A DNA stretch of 64,000 nt from Aliishimia sp963721175 (GTDB lineage: Bacteria > Pseudomonadota > Alphaproteobacteria > Rhodobacterales > Rhodobacteraceae), in assembly GCA_963721175.1 (NCBI GenBank), contig CAVRIG010000020.1:1-64000 (forward strand), written 5' to 3'. Shown piece after piece: positions 45,845 through 55,060 of the stretch; the first letter of the stretch is position 1, and each line of letters begins with the position of its first letter. A program made the translations under genes and the position numbers. The notes below the pieces were generated by a model that saw only the letters and a program-made list of their open reading frames with translations, was not told where the DNA came from and made no database searches.

Positions 45845-46787
45845 ATGAAATACCGCAATGCACTGCCGCAGATGAACGGCCACAAGATGCTGACCGAGGC
45901 CGGGCTGGAAACCGTACTGGTGTTTCAGGAAGGCATCGATCTGCCGCTTTTCGCCGCGTTCACCGCGCTCAACACCGAAGCCGGCTCCGCCGCCATCGAA
46001 CGCTACATGCATCGGCTGGCCAGGCTGGCCGTGCGGACAGGGCCGCGGCTTCATCATGGATACGCCGACCTGGCGGGCAAGCTCCAGATGGGGCGCCGAG
46101 CTGGGTCTGGACGTGGCCGAGATGCGGGAGATCCACCGCGAGGCGATCGCCACGCTGCTGGCCCTGCGCGAGCGGTTCGAAACCCCGTCCTCGCCCTTCG
46201 TAATCAACGGGGTCGTCGGGCCGCATGATGACGGCTATGCGCCTGCCACCCAGCTGACCGTGCCGCAGGCGCAGGCCTACTACGCCGAGCAGGTGCAGTG
46301 GTTTACCGAATTCGGTGCCGACATGGTGTCGGGCATCACGATCACCTCGGCTTCCGAAGGGACGGGCATCGTTCTGGCGGCGCGGGATGCGCACATCCCC
46401 TCCGTGGTCTCCTTCACGTTGGAGACGGACGGGCGGCTGCCATCGGGCGAAGGTCTGGAAGAGGCCATCCGCGCGGTCGATGCCGCCACGGACGGTGCTG
46501 CCGCGTACTTCATGATCAACTGCGCGCATCCCGATCACTTCCGCGCGGTTCTCGATGACGGCGGCGACTGGATCCGGCGCATCGGCGGCTTGCGGGCGAA
46601 TGCCTCGCGGCTGTCGCATGCGGAACTCGACGTGGCCGAGGAACTGGACGACGGCGACCCCGTCGAACTGGGGCAGCTCTACCGCGCGCTGTCGGTGCAA
46701 CTGCCGAACCTCAACGTCATCGGCGGCTGCTGCGGCACGGACCACCGCCACCTGGAACAGATCTGCCGGTCACTCGATGCGGCATGA
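45845..46787 (+). pseudogene. Homocysteine S-methyltransferase family protein, one frameshift
   Basis: MKYRNALPQMNGHKMLTEAG and LETVLVFQEGIDLPLFAAFT are followed, after a shift near 46040, by FIMDTPTWRASSRWGAELGL and continue to 46787. The zinc-binding Cys residues are in YFMINCAHPDHF and in NVIGGCCGTDHRHLEQI near the end. The joined product of about 313 residues is the normal length. These enzymes methylate homocysteine or related thiols from S-methylmethionine or similar donors. AGGAAAGAGAGCC precedes the start. One base decides whether it is intact, so error is possible. Confidence 0.88.
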
Positions 46788-46821
46788 TCGATCCGACGAC
46801 CAAAGAAATGGAACGAAGACA

Positions 46822-47004
46822 ATGACCTACAAGAAAATCTCGAGCCGGATTGGTTCGGCAATCCGACGCCGCAGGAAACATGCCTGGCAAAGACGGGTGC
46901 TCCGTCACGCGTCAATCGATCTCGCCCGGCTGTCCCAGCACACGCTGAAGGACCTCGGGTACCGCCGTGACGGTGAATGGATCGGCCGCGACCTCGATTA
47001 CTGA
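46822..47004 (+). CDS. DUF1127-family small basic protein
   Basis: This 60-residue protein is basic at the start (ISSRIGSAIRRRRKHAWQRR) and carries the DUF1127 motif LARLSQHTLKDLGYRRDGEW. DUF1127 proteins of alphaproteobacteria are small RNA-binding or regulatory proteins linked to phosphate, carbon and RNA turnover responses. It lies 34 bases after the methyltransferase gene and 41 before the peroxidase gene, on the same strand. Confidence 0.85.
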   Translation: MTYKKISSRIGSAIRRRRKHAWQRRVLRHASIDLARLSQHTLKDLGYRRDGEWIGRDLDY

Positions 47005-47045
47005 CCCCGCGCGCCGCGCTTGCATTGACCAAAGGGACTACACCC

Positions 47046-48597
47046 ATGTCTTACCCCGAACTGAACCCCGATGCAGCCAAGGGCGCACGCCGTGCGGCTC
47101 TGCTGGGCGGCGGCGCTGCCATCGGTCTTGCGCTGGCATCTCAGATGCTTCCTTCGCAGGCCACCACGCAAGGACGCAGGCAGCCCCGCGCTGCCTGCCC
47201 CGCTCACGGATGCCGACTTCCTGCATGACGGGGCCCCGCCTGAACCGATGGTGGCGCTGGGACGGGCGCTGTTCTTCGACCCGATCCTGTCGGGCAACCG
47301 CAACATATCCTGCGGAACCTGCCACGATCCCGCGCGGGGCAGCGGCGACGACGTGGCCCTGTCGATCGGAGAAGGCGGCGCCGGCTTCGGGCCCGACCGC
47401 CGGACCCGCGACGGGGTGACGGACCGCATCCCACGCAACGCGCAGCCGCTCTGGAACATCGGCGCGCGGGAATATACCGCCATGTTCCACGACGGGCGGC
47501 TGGAGCCGGATCCGCGGGGAACCTTTCCCAGCGGTTTCTGGAGCCCGGCGCGCGAGGACCTGCCCGAAGGGCTCGACAGTCTTCTTGCCGCGCAGGCGAT
47601 GTTTCCGGTCACGTCGCATGGCGAGATGGCCGGCCAGAAGGGTGAGAACCCGGTCGCCACCGCTGTGGCCGAGGATCGCCTGCAGGATGCCTGGGATTTG
47701 CTGGCCGCACGGCTCGCCGCCATTCCAGCCTATGCCGGGATGTTCCGCACGGCCTTCCCGGATGCGTCCGCAACGCCCGTCACCTTCGTCAATGCCGCAA
47801 AGGCGCTGGCCGCGTTCCAGACCGTCGCCTTCCGCTCCGACCAGAGCCCTTTCGACCGTCTGCTGGACGGGGACCGCAATGCGCTCGACCGTGACGCAAA
47901 GCGCGGCATGGAGCTGTTCTACGGTGAGGCAGGATGTGCCACGTGCCACGCCGGGCCGTTGCTGACCGATCACGGCTTTCACGCGATCGCGATGCCGCAG
48001 ATCGGACCCGGCAAGGGGCATGGCGAGGACAGCGGGTACTGGCGGGCCGCCGGGTTCATGACACGGCTTGAGGACGAGGGGCGGTACCGGGTGACCTTCG
48101 ACGCCGAAGACCTTTTTGCCTTCCGCACGCCGTCGCTGCGCAATGTCGCGCAGACCGGGCCGTGGGGGCATGACGGTGCCTTCGACGACCTCTCGGAGGT
48201 GGTGCGCCATCACCTCGATCCGGTCGCCTCGCTGGAGAGCTACGATGCCGCAACGGCCAGCCTGCCGCCGCTCGACCATGTGATCGAGGGGACGGGGCGG
48301 GACTCCGCGCTGATCTTCCGCCCGCTCAACCCGGCGCGCGATGCGGCGTTCGATCTGCGCGACATCTGGGTGCAGCGGAGCGAGTCCCTGCGCGGGCGCA
48401 TCGCCGAGGCCAACGACCTCGCCCCGCAAGTGCGCACCGAGGCGGAGGTCGCAGCGATCGTTGCGTTCCTCCAAAGCCTCACGGACCCGACGGCCGTCGA
48501 CCGCAGCGACCTGATCCCCGCCGCAGTGCCCTCGGGCTTGCCGCCGCAACCGACGCCCCCTTCCGGTCGGAACAACGGTCCAGACCACGGAGGCTGA
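47046..48597 (+). pseudogene. Di-heme cytochrome c peroxidase (CcpA/MauG family), frameshift near the start
   Basis: The first frame (MSYPELNPDAAKGARRAALL, then GGGAAIGLALASQ) gives a signal-like N-terminus and breaks near 47165. The second frame carries the mature protein to 48597, with PLTDADFLHDGAPPEP, the heme motifs CGTCH and CATCH, and LWNIGAREYTAMFHDGRLE. Total length of about 517 residues suits the larger peroxidase subgroup. Such periplasmic enzymes reduce hydrogen peroxide with electrons from c-type cytochromes or modify proteins (MauG). The single break lies outside the catalytic part. Confidence 0.88.
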
Positions 48598-48750
48598 TCG
48601 CCAGAACGCGCCGCTGCCGGACCCGAAACCCGCCAGCACGCAGACCCCGAACCGCGACACACGCGGTCCGGGACCGGGGAGCCTTGTCCCGCCATGCGGG
48701 TGCGGCCTCTCCAGACCCCCAACCGGCCTTCGTGCCGCCACACAGGAAAG

Positions 48751-49571
48751 ATGAACGAAATGAAATACTTGCTTGCCACATCCGCACTTGCCTTGGTTGC
48801 GTCGGGCAGTTTCGCCCAGGCCGATATGTCCGTCGCGTCCCAAGCGAACAGATACGACAAGACCGATCACCTGACCTTCGATTCCGGTTTTCCGGTCGGC
48901 CCGGTCGATACCTCGCCGGTCGTGTCGGCGGCCTATGATCCGGTGGAAGAGATGACGCTCAGCTTCATCTTCCACATCGATGACGGCATGGCCGAACAGG
49001 ACGTCTTCTACGAAAAGGTGCCGGGCTCGGGCGAAATCTACCGTCCGACCGCCGCGACCCGGAAACATGGATGCCCCGCTGTACGCGCCCGCCGTGGAAG
49101 TGCCGCACAACTTCCTCGATACGTCCGACACCGGCCCCTATCCCAAGGGCCGCCCGCTGGGGCTGACCCTGGGGGAGTGGTTCGCGGCGGAAGGCCACGG
49201 CACCTATGTCCTGCGAGGACGGCACCGGGACGCTGGATCTGGAGTTCTCCAACCTGATCCCGAACGGCGTCTACACGATGTGGCACGACTTCATGGTCTG
49301 GCCGCCGACGGAGCCCTTCATCGGCACGTATGATCTGCCGTTCGGGGCACGGGACGGCTCGGAAAACGTCTTTGTCGCGGCTGCGGATGGGTCGGCGCAT
49401 TTCGAGCGCACGATCTCGCCCTGCCTGCAGCTTTCCGGGGAGCATCTCCTGGCCGATCTCGGCCTCGCCTGGCACTCGGACGGCAAGACCTACGGGCCGC
49501 TGACCGGCGAATTCTCCACCGTCACCCACGTGCAGATGTTCGTGATGCTGCCGCCGCGCACCGGTCTCTGA
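48751..49571 (+). pseudogene. Secreted protein of unknown family, two frameshifts
   Basis: A Sec signal peptide (MKYLLATSALALVASGSFAQ) follows ATG 48751 or 48760, preceded by GGAAAG. Mature parts in three frames are SFIFHIDDGMAEQDVFYEKV, then DAPLYAPAVEVPHNFLDTSD, then DGTGTLDLEFSNLIPNGVYT and FVMLPPRTGL. Breaks lie near 49065 and 49205. The NGVYTMWH and FIGTYDLPFGARDG parts suggest a beta-sandwich domain. I do not recognise the family. Confidence 0.6.
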
Positions 49572-49582
49572 TCCGCGCGTTC

Positions 49583-49611
49583 CCCGGGGCGATGATCCGC
49601 GTCGCCCCGGG
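49583..49611 (+). terminator. GC hairpin after the secreted protein gene
   Basis: CCCGGGGCGA and TCGCCCCGGG form a perfect 10-bp stem with a nine-base loop, 11 bases after the stop codon. There is no T run, so it may attenuate rather than end transcription into the next genes. Confidence 0.6.
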
Positions 49612-49647
49612 CCTCCGACCGAAACCCATCAAGACCAAAGGTGCGTC

Positions 49648-50408
49648 ATGAAACGCCTCATCCTTGCCTATGCTCTCTGCAGCTATGCCCTTTTCGGCCT
49701 CGTCTTTGTCTGGCTCGCTGCGTTTCTGTGGAACCTCGGCGACCTGCGCGGTCCGGCGACCCGTCCAACGGCCGAAGCGGCGACCCTCAATCTCGCGCTG
49801 ATCGCCCTCTTCGGGATCGCCCACAGTGTCATGGCGCGGCCCGCTTTCAAACGGGTTTGGACCCGGATCATTCCGCCGGCCGCGGAACGGGCGACCTACG
49901 TGCTGCAATCCTCCGTTCTGCTGGGCCTGATCCTGTGGCAGTGGGAGCCGATCCCGGCCATCGTCTGGCAGGTGGACGGTTTCGCCGTTTGGCTGATCCA
50001 TGCCCTCTCGGCGTTTGGGGCGGGGACCGTTCTCATCTCGCCACGTTCCTGCTGGGCCATCTCGAATTCGTGGGCATTTCGCAAGCCTGGAGCAATCTTC
50101 GGGGCGCGCCCGCCCGGCCTGCCACGTTCCGCACGCCGATGCTCTACCGGTTCGTGCGCCACCCGCTGCAGCTCGGTCTTCTGGTGATGATGATCGCGAC
50201 CCCGGTCATGACACTCGGCCATCTGATCTTCGTAGCGGCGATGGCGCTCTATGTCGCGATCGGCTTGCGCTTCGAGGAACGTGCGCTCCTGCGAGAATTC
50301 GGTGCAGCCTACGCCGCCTACCAGCGCGACGTGCCGATGCTGATCCCGCGTCCCTTTCGCCGTGCCTGGCGCCCCGAGGCCGCGCAGGCCGGTCAGCGGG
50401 CGTCCTGA
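49648..50408 (+). pseudogene. mddA: MddA-like methanethiol S-methyltransferase, one frameshift
   Basis: The first frame has KRLILAYALCSYALFGLVFV, then IALFGIAHSVMARPAFKRVW and ERATYVLQSSVLLGLILWQW. After a shift near 50035 the second frame ends with LGHLEFVGISQAWSNLRG, YRFVRHPLQLGLLVMMIATP and YAAYQRDVPMLIPRP. Length (about 253 residues), membrane segments and the RHP motif fit MddA, which methylates methanethiol with S-adenosylmethionine to give dimethyl sulfide. A general isoprenylcysteine-methyltransferase relative is the alternative. Confidence 0.75.
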
Positions 50409-50453
50409 ACAGCCAAGCCCAATCTCGTCTCTACCAAACTAAAGGAACCCATC

Positions 50454-51665
50454 ATGGACACCACAATTCGCCAAAACGTGCTGATCATCGGCGCTGGTCT
50501 GTCCGGCCTCGCCACAGCCGAGGCACTCATGCGCCGCGGAGTCGCGGTCACGATCCTCGAGGAACAGGCCCGGGTCGCCGAACCTTGGCGCAAGCGGCAC
50601 CCTGCCCTGCGGCTGAACATCCACCGCCATTTCGCCCGATTGCCGGGCATGCGTGCCCCGCGTGGCGACGGCGCCTTTCTCAAGCGCGACACGGTGGTCG
50701 ATTATCTCGCGCGGTATGCGCGGCACATCGGCGTCCCGATCCGCTTTGGCACCAGGGTCGAGAGGATCGAACACGATGTCGTCGGCTGGATGGTGAAGAC
50801 CACGAATGGCACGTTCTACGCGGCCCACGTCGTCTTTGCCACCGGGCGCGACAGCGTCCCGCATATCCCCGACTGGCCCGGCCTCGCCAGTTTCGAAGGC
50901 GAGGTGCTGCACGCGGCAGCGCTCGGCGACGTAGCCCGGTTCGACGGAAAGCGGGTTCTGGTGGTCGGTGCGGGCAACTCCGGCAGCGACGTGCTGAACC
51001 ATCTCGCGCGCCACCACCCGGCAGAGGTCGTGGTCTCCGTACGGCACGGCCCCGCGATCGTGCCAAGCCACGTGTTCGGCTTTCCGCTCCACCGTGCGGC
51101 GCGGCTGTTCCAGGCCCTGCCGCTGCCCATCGTCGACCGGGCCTTTGCGCTGACGCAGCGTCTCTTCTTCGGAGACCTGACACGGCACGGCATGACCACT
51201 CATTCGCTGGGCGGCGGCACCCGACTGGCACTGGACGGCACCGCGTTCGCCATCGACGACGGATTTGTCGCGGCGATAAATTCAGGCAGGTTCAGGGTAG
51301 CCGGCAAAATCGTCGAATTCCATGCCGGGCGCGCGTTCTTCGAGAATGGTGGAAGTGTGGCGCCCGACGTCGTGATCTGCGCCACCGGGTACCGAACAGG
51401 TCTCGAGCCGCTTGTCGGTCGCTTCGGCGTGCTGGACGGCAAGGGCAACCCGACCCACCCCGCGGGGGAGCCCGACCCGGCGCAGCCGGGGCTCTGGTTC
51501 ACGGGCTACAAACCGCTCTTCACCGGGTATTTCGACGCCGCGGCGATAGCCGCCGAACGCATCGGCACAGGCATTGCAAGTCACCTGCGAGGCACCCCGC
51601 ATCGGTCGCGTTCGGCCATTCCGCAGGGCCGCTCGCACGACTCGAGCGCGGCGGTCGAAACCTGA
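50454..51665 (+). CDS. Flavin-containing monooxygenase-like protein
   Basis: This 403-residue protein starts after AAAGGAACCCATC. It has an FAD motif (VLIIGAGLSGLATAEALMRR), an NADPH motif (VLVVGAGNSGSDVLNHLARH) and the ATG-containing loop VICATGYRTGLEPLVGRF, all typical of class B flavin monooxygenases of the YUCCA/CzcO type. Such enzymes oxygenate amines, sulfides or ketones. After an MddA-like gene, dimethyl sulfide or a related sulfide is a candidate substrate, but nothing in the sequence proves it. It is intact, unlike its neighbours. Confidence 0.87.
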   Translation: MDTTIRQNVLIIGAGLSGLATAEALMRRGVAVTILEEQARVAEPWRKRHPALRLNIHRHFARLPGMRAPRGDGAFLKRDTVVDYLARYARHIGVPIRFGTRVERIEHDVVGWMVKTTNGTFYAAHVVFATGRDSVPHIPDWPGLASFEGEVLHAAALGDVARFDGKRVLVVGAGNSGSDVLNHLARHHPAEVVVSVRHGPAIVPSHVFGFPLHRAARLFQALPLPIVDRAFALTQRLFFGDLTRHGMTTHSLGGGTRLALDGTAFAIDDGFVAAINSGRFRVAGKIVEFHAGRAFFENGGSVAPDVVICATGYRTGLEPLVGRFGVLDGKGNPTHPAGEPDPAQPGLWFTGYKPLFTGYFDAAAIAAERIGTGIASHLRGTPHRSRSAIPQGRSHDSSAAVET

Positions 51666-51716
51666 GGCCCTCGCCATTCACCACCTGCTCGACCGGGTAC
51701 TCCAAGGATACATCGC

Positions 51717-52740
51717 ATGACTCTTCTCGATATCTCCGGGCGCCCGGTCGGGCCCTTCCGACGTGCCGGCCGATATGTCTCGCGCGCCGAAGCATGGGCT
51801 CTTCTGCGCCTTGCCGCGCCGTTGACATGTCTTGCGCTGGTCAACATGGCGATGAGCGTCACCGACACGCTGATGACGGCCGCGTTCGGGGTGGAAGCCC
51901 TTGCAGCGGTCGCCGTTGCAAGCGATTTCTATTCGATCCTCTTCTACCTCGCCGTCGGCTGCATCGGCGGGCTCGCACCACTCTATGCGGCCGCCCATGC
52001 GGCGGGCGACGCGGATCGGTTGGCCCGGCTCAGAACGGCGGGGACGATCACCTGTGCACTACTGGCCTTGCCGATCTGTGCCTGCTCTGGCACACGCCGG
52101 CGCTGTCTGCGCCTGCTGGGCATCGATCCGGTCCTTGTCGATGCCGGCACCGGCTATGTCCGGGCGATGGCGCTCACGCTGGTCCCGATGCTGGCGGTGG
52201 GCGTCTTGCGCACGCGCCTGACGGCCATCGAACGCCCCGGCGTCATGCTGCGGATCACGCTGTGTGCGGTGCCGCTTGAATGCCGTCTTCAATTACGTGC
52301 TCATGCATGGCGCGCTTCGGTCTGCCGGAGCTTGGCGTGACGGGCGCGGGCGTGTCGTCCCTGCTGGTCGGCCTGCTGACACTTGCCGCACTTGATGCGA
52401 GAGGCGCGCCGCGTCGGCGACAGCGGGCCGGGCCGCGTGACGATCGGCGGATGTTGCCGCGATCTTCCGCATCGGGGTGCCCATCGGCATCGCCACATTG
52501 GCCGAGGTCGGCATCTATCTGGGGGCCACGATCTATGCCGCCTCGCTGGCCGTCACGGACGCCGCCGCGCATTCCGTCGCGATCCGCCTGGCGGGCATCG
52601 GCTACGCCTTCTATTTCGGTCTGCAGCAGGCCGCGATGACCCGCTTGGCACGGACCGGTCCCAAGTCCGAGCGTGGACGGCAGGTCATGGGCACGGCGAT
52701 GGTGCTGGACGTCGGCGTGGGTCTGTGGCTGTGCGGGAGT
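51717..52740 (+). pseudogene. MATE-family multidrug exporter, frameshifted and truncated
   Basis: The first frame (MTLLDISGRPVGPFRRAGRY, ALLRLAAPLTCLALVNMAMS, VTDTLMTAAFGVEALAAVAV) covers the first helices to about 52270. Pieces in other frames follow, with VGVLRTRLTAIERPG before the first break and IGIATLAEVGIYLGATIYAA later. At about 52740 an IS3 remnant replaces the last third. MATE carriers export drugs or metabolites with sodium or protons. This copy cannot work. Confidence 0.85.
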
Positions 52741-52842
52741 TGTCACGTTAACGAGCTCCGATTGCCGTGCCGACATTTGGACATAGTCAGCGCTGATGCA
52801 GACACGAAGATAAGGTCGTGACCATGGAACTGGAGAGTGGAA

Positions 52843-53133
52843 ATGACGAGACGAAAGTTCAGCCGCGAGTTCAAACTCGAGGCGGTGAAGCTGGTAACCG
52901 AGCGGGGCGTATCGGTCGCCCGGGCGTGTCGCGATCTGGACCTTGCAGAGAGTGTGTTGCGGCGCTGGATGCGGGAAGCCACCGTGGCGCCGGCCACGGC
53001 GTTTCCCGGAAACGGGCAGCAACGCGGGGAACTGGCCGAGATCGCCGTCCTGAAGAAAGAGGTCGCCCGGCTTCGGGCGGAGCGTGACAGCCTCAAGAAG
53101 GCGGCGGCTTTTTTCGCGCGGGAGGCGACATGA
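52843..53133 (+). CDS. IS3-family OrfA
   Basis: This 96-residue protein (MTRRKFSREFKLEAVKLVTE, ACRDLDLAESVLRRWMREA) has the helix-turn-helix and a C-terminal leucine-zipper-like stretch (LKKEVARLRAERDSLKKAAA). OrfA binds the IS ends and is fused to OrfB by frameshifting. OrfB begins at 53130, overlapping its stop. Confidence 0.85.
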   Translation: MTRRKFSREFKLEAVKLVTERGVSVARACRDLDLAESVLRRWMREATVAPATAFPGNGQQRGELAEIAVLKKEVARLRAERDSLKKAAAFFAREAT

Positions 53134-53505
53134 GGTTCGCCTTCATTGCAGGGCACCGACATATCTGGCCAGTGGGCTGGCTCTGTGAGGTGATGGAGGT
53201 CTCCCGTTCGGGCTTCCATCCCTGGCTCCATCGTCCGGCCAGCTCCCTCTCGGCGTTGTGCTGCGCAAACGCCTGCCGGGCAAAGGATGAGCCGGGCCGG
53301 AAATGTCCGGGACAATTCGGCGATGGAGAGCTTCTTCTCGTAACTGAAGACAGAACGGACGGCCCGCAAGGTCTACCGCACCCGCGACGCCGCACGCGCC
53401 GACGTGTTCGATTACATCGAGCGCTTCTACAACCCGCGGCGGCGCCATTCGAAGCTGGGCTATCCAAGCCCGATGGTGTTCGAGGACCGCGCCACGCTAC
53501 CTTAA
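53130..53505 (+). pseudogene. IS3-family OrfB with internal deletion
   Basis: The start RFAFIAGHRHIWPVGWLCEV, SRSGFHPWLHRPAS and the end VFDYIERFYNPRRRHSKLGY are present. The roughly 200 residues between, with the two catalytic Asp, are gone, and the frame is disturbed. Confidence 0.8.
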
Positions 53506-53552
53506 CCCGGTGACCACGAAACCGGCAGCAGGCCAGTTTGCGGCTTAGAGCC

Positions 53553-53981
53553 TCAGGCGGCCTTGTTGGCTGCCGAGCGGGCGGTCTTGACCGCGCCTTC
53601 GGTGTTCGCTGCGATCTTGCCGGTCATGTCTTCGCCGGCTTTGGAGGCCAGCTCGGCGGTTTCACCACTGACCTTCTGAGTCTCAGTCGCATAGGCCTGC
53701 GCTGTCTTCGTGAAGAGCTCGGTCTGCTTCTGCAGGAAGTCTGCATAAGCCTGGCCATAGGCGGCCGGCTCGTCACGCGCCTGGGTCAGGTCGCGGACGT
53801 TCGAGAACGTTTCCTTCGCGGTTTCGCTCGCAACGTCGCTCACACGGGTTCCAGCCTCAACTGCGAGCGACAACATGCGCTCGTTCATGCTGACCCAAGT
53901 CTTGAAGACGTCTTGGTAGCCTTGCGGATCGAAGAGGCTCTGAATGTCATTAGCTGCGGATTTTGTGCTCTGCTTGGCCAT
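53553..53981 (-). CDS. Phasin family protein, copy 2
   Basis: This 142-residue paralogue of the phasin at 2095-2523 has the same length, the same start (MAKQSTKSAANDIQSLFDPQ) and roughly 90% identical residues. Differences cluster in residues 30-55 and 95-115. The Shine-Dalgarno stretch AAGGAGACC is the same. Its leader keeps the PhaR-type site but lacks the tandem repeats. Phasins coat polyhydroxyalkanoate granules; two copies on one replicon suggest dosage or a transfer event. Confidence 0.9.
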   Translation of the reverse strand: MAKQSTKSAANDIQSLFDPQGYQDVFKTWVSMNERMLSLAVEAGTRVSDVASETAKETFSNVRDLTQARDEPAAYGQAYADFLQKQTELFTKTAQAYATETQKVSGETAELASKAGEDMTGKIAANTEGAVKTARSAANKAA

Positions 53982-54036
53982 GTCGGGTCTCCTTTGAGAT
54001 GCGTTTCATGTTTCGTCTGCTGTCACTGGAGGTAAA

Positions 54037-54051
54037 TGCTGCACTGCAGCA
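54037..54051. promoter_or_regulatory. Putative PhaR operator upstream of phasin 2
   Basis: TGCTGCACTGCAGCA is a CTGC-N3-GCAG palindrome 55 bases before the phasin start, matching the known PhaR consensus of Paracoccus and Rhodobacter. Confidence 0.78.
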
Positions 54052-54348
54052 TTTCAACCGGGTTACGCCGCATCGTAGCAAATAGGGTTGTAACAGCCAG
54101 GAGGAGGGCACGCGTCCAAGATCCATGCCGGCTTGCCACTCGCCGGACCCGCACCTTCGGCGTCGTCCTGGCCTGCTTGTGAAGAGAGATCAAAGTGCTC
54201 GTCCCCCACCCCGAACCTCGCCCAGGATGGAGCGCGCCACGAACAGCGACCACCGCCGCTTTGCCCTTGTCCACTCCGTCCAACAGCAGACGTGCAGCCG
54301 GTCGTCCAGCGCAGCGCAGCGGCGAATGTCGCGTTGATAAAAGCAATC

Positions 54349-54930
54349 TCAGATCGTACCCAAATAATAGCCGATGGCTTCGGCCAATTCGGTTTCCTCG
54401 TAGCCGAAATGGGAGCGCACGATTTCTTCAAGCTTGCGGAACGTGGAGGCGGCATGCGCGAAATGTGCCTCTGACGGGTCGTCGATCAACGTATCCGCCG
54501 CGCGGTTGAGGCGGATGATCAACTCATGCACCACCTCGTGCTCGGCCTTTAGCTTGGCCACGACTTCGCGGAACTTGCCTCCGCCCGCTGCCTCGACCCT
54601 GGGAAACATGTCGGCGCTTTCGATGTCGTGGTGAAACTTCAGCACCTGGCATTCGCGCCCGCAAAGCGACCCGAACCCGCGTAGGTTCTCGGTCATGTCG
54701 AGCGAAAGCACGATGCGCTTCAGGTGCTCGGGTGGGGCATCTCTCGCTTCGATCCGCGCCAGAACCGCGCCGATCTGGGCCATCTCGTTCAGATAATGGC
54801 GATAAATCGCGGCCAGTTGCCGACCCTGCCTGCGGTGCAGGTCAGTCGCCTCCGGCACGGGCGGCGCCTTCGGGCGGGCAGCTTCGCTCAGGCTTAGCTC
54901 GTCCAGCGGATGGGTCGAAAGATCGGTCAT
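54349..54930 (-). CDS. Hemerythrin domain-containing protein
   Basis: From ATG 54930 (MTDLSTHPLDELSLSEAARP) the product has 193 residues. The di-iron four-helix pattern shows in VLKFHHDIESADMFPRVEAA, KLKAEHEVVHELIIRLNRA and VRSHFGYEETELAEAI, with the expected His and Glu/Asp ligands. Hemerythrins bind oxygen or nitric oxide or store iron. The frame is open further upstream towards the IS6 element, so the promoter region is short and may be IS-affected. Confidence 0.85.
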   Translation of the reverse strand: MTDLSTHPLDELSLSEAARPKAPPVPEATDLHRRQGRQLAAIYRHYLNEMAQIGAVLARIEARDAPPEHLKRIVLSLDMTENLRGFGSLCGRECQVLKFHHDIESADMFPRVEAAGGGKFREVVAKLKAEHEVVHELIIRLNRAADTLIDDPSEAHFAHAASTFRKLEEIVRSHFGYEETELAEAIGYYLGTI

Positions 54931-55060
54931 AAGGTACAGGTAGTGGCGTGAGGGATATGTCCACCCCCCGAGCCAGTCGCTTCCAACGGTCTTGCAGGCA
55001 CGACAATCCATCTGCCACCGCGACCTCAGGATCTTACCGATCGCGCGCCGTTCTCTCAAA

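Larger units (their letters stand above)
52745..53510 (+). mobile_element. IS3-family element with internal deletion
   Basis: OrfA is whole, but the middle of orfB, including most of the catalytic core, is missing. The outer limits are estimated from the end of MATE similarity and from the end of orfB. A defective copy of this kind could be moved only by a transposase supplied in trans. Confidence 0.7.

Noticed and set aside
47038..49131. A 697-residue minus-strand frame
   Set aside because: It is antisense to the di-heme peroxidase gene with its two CxxCH motifs.
50000..52279. A 759-residue plus-strand frame
   Set aside because: It spans the MddA-like, monooxygenase and MATE genes in another frame and is Arg/Pro-rich without motifs.
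54052..54348. Second IS481-type transposase start on the minus strand (LHKQARTTPKVR)
   Set aside because: Only about twelve residues look similar, and the frame is lost at once; too little to claim.
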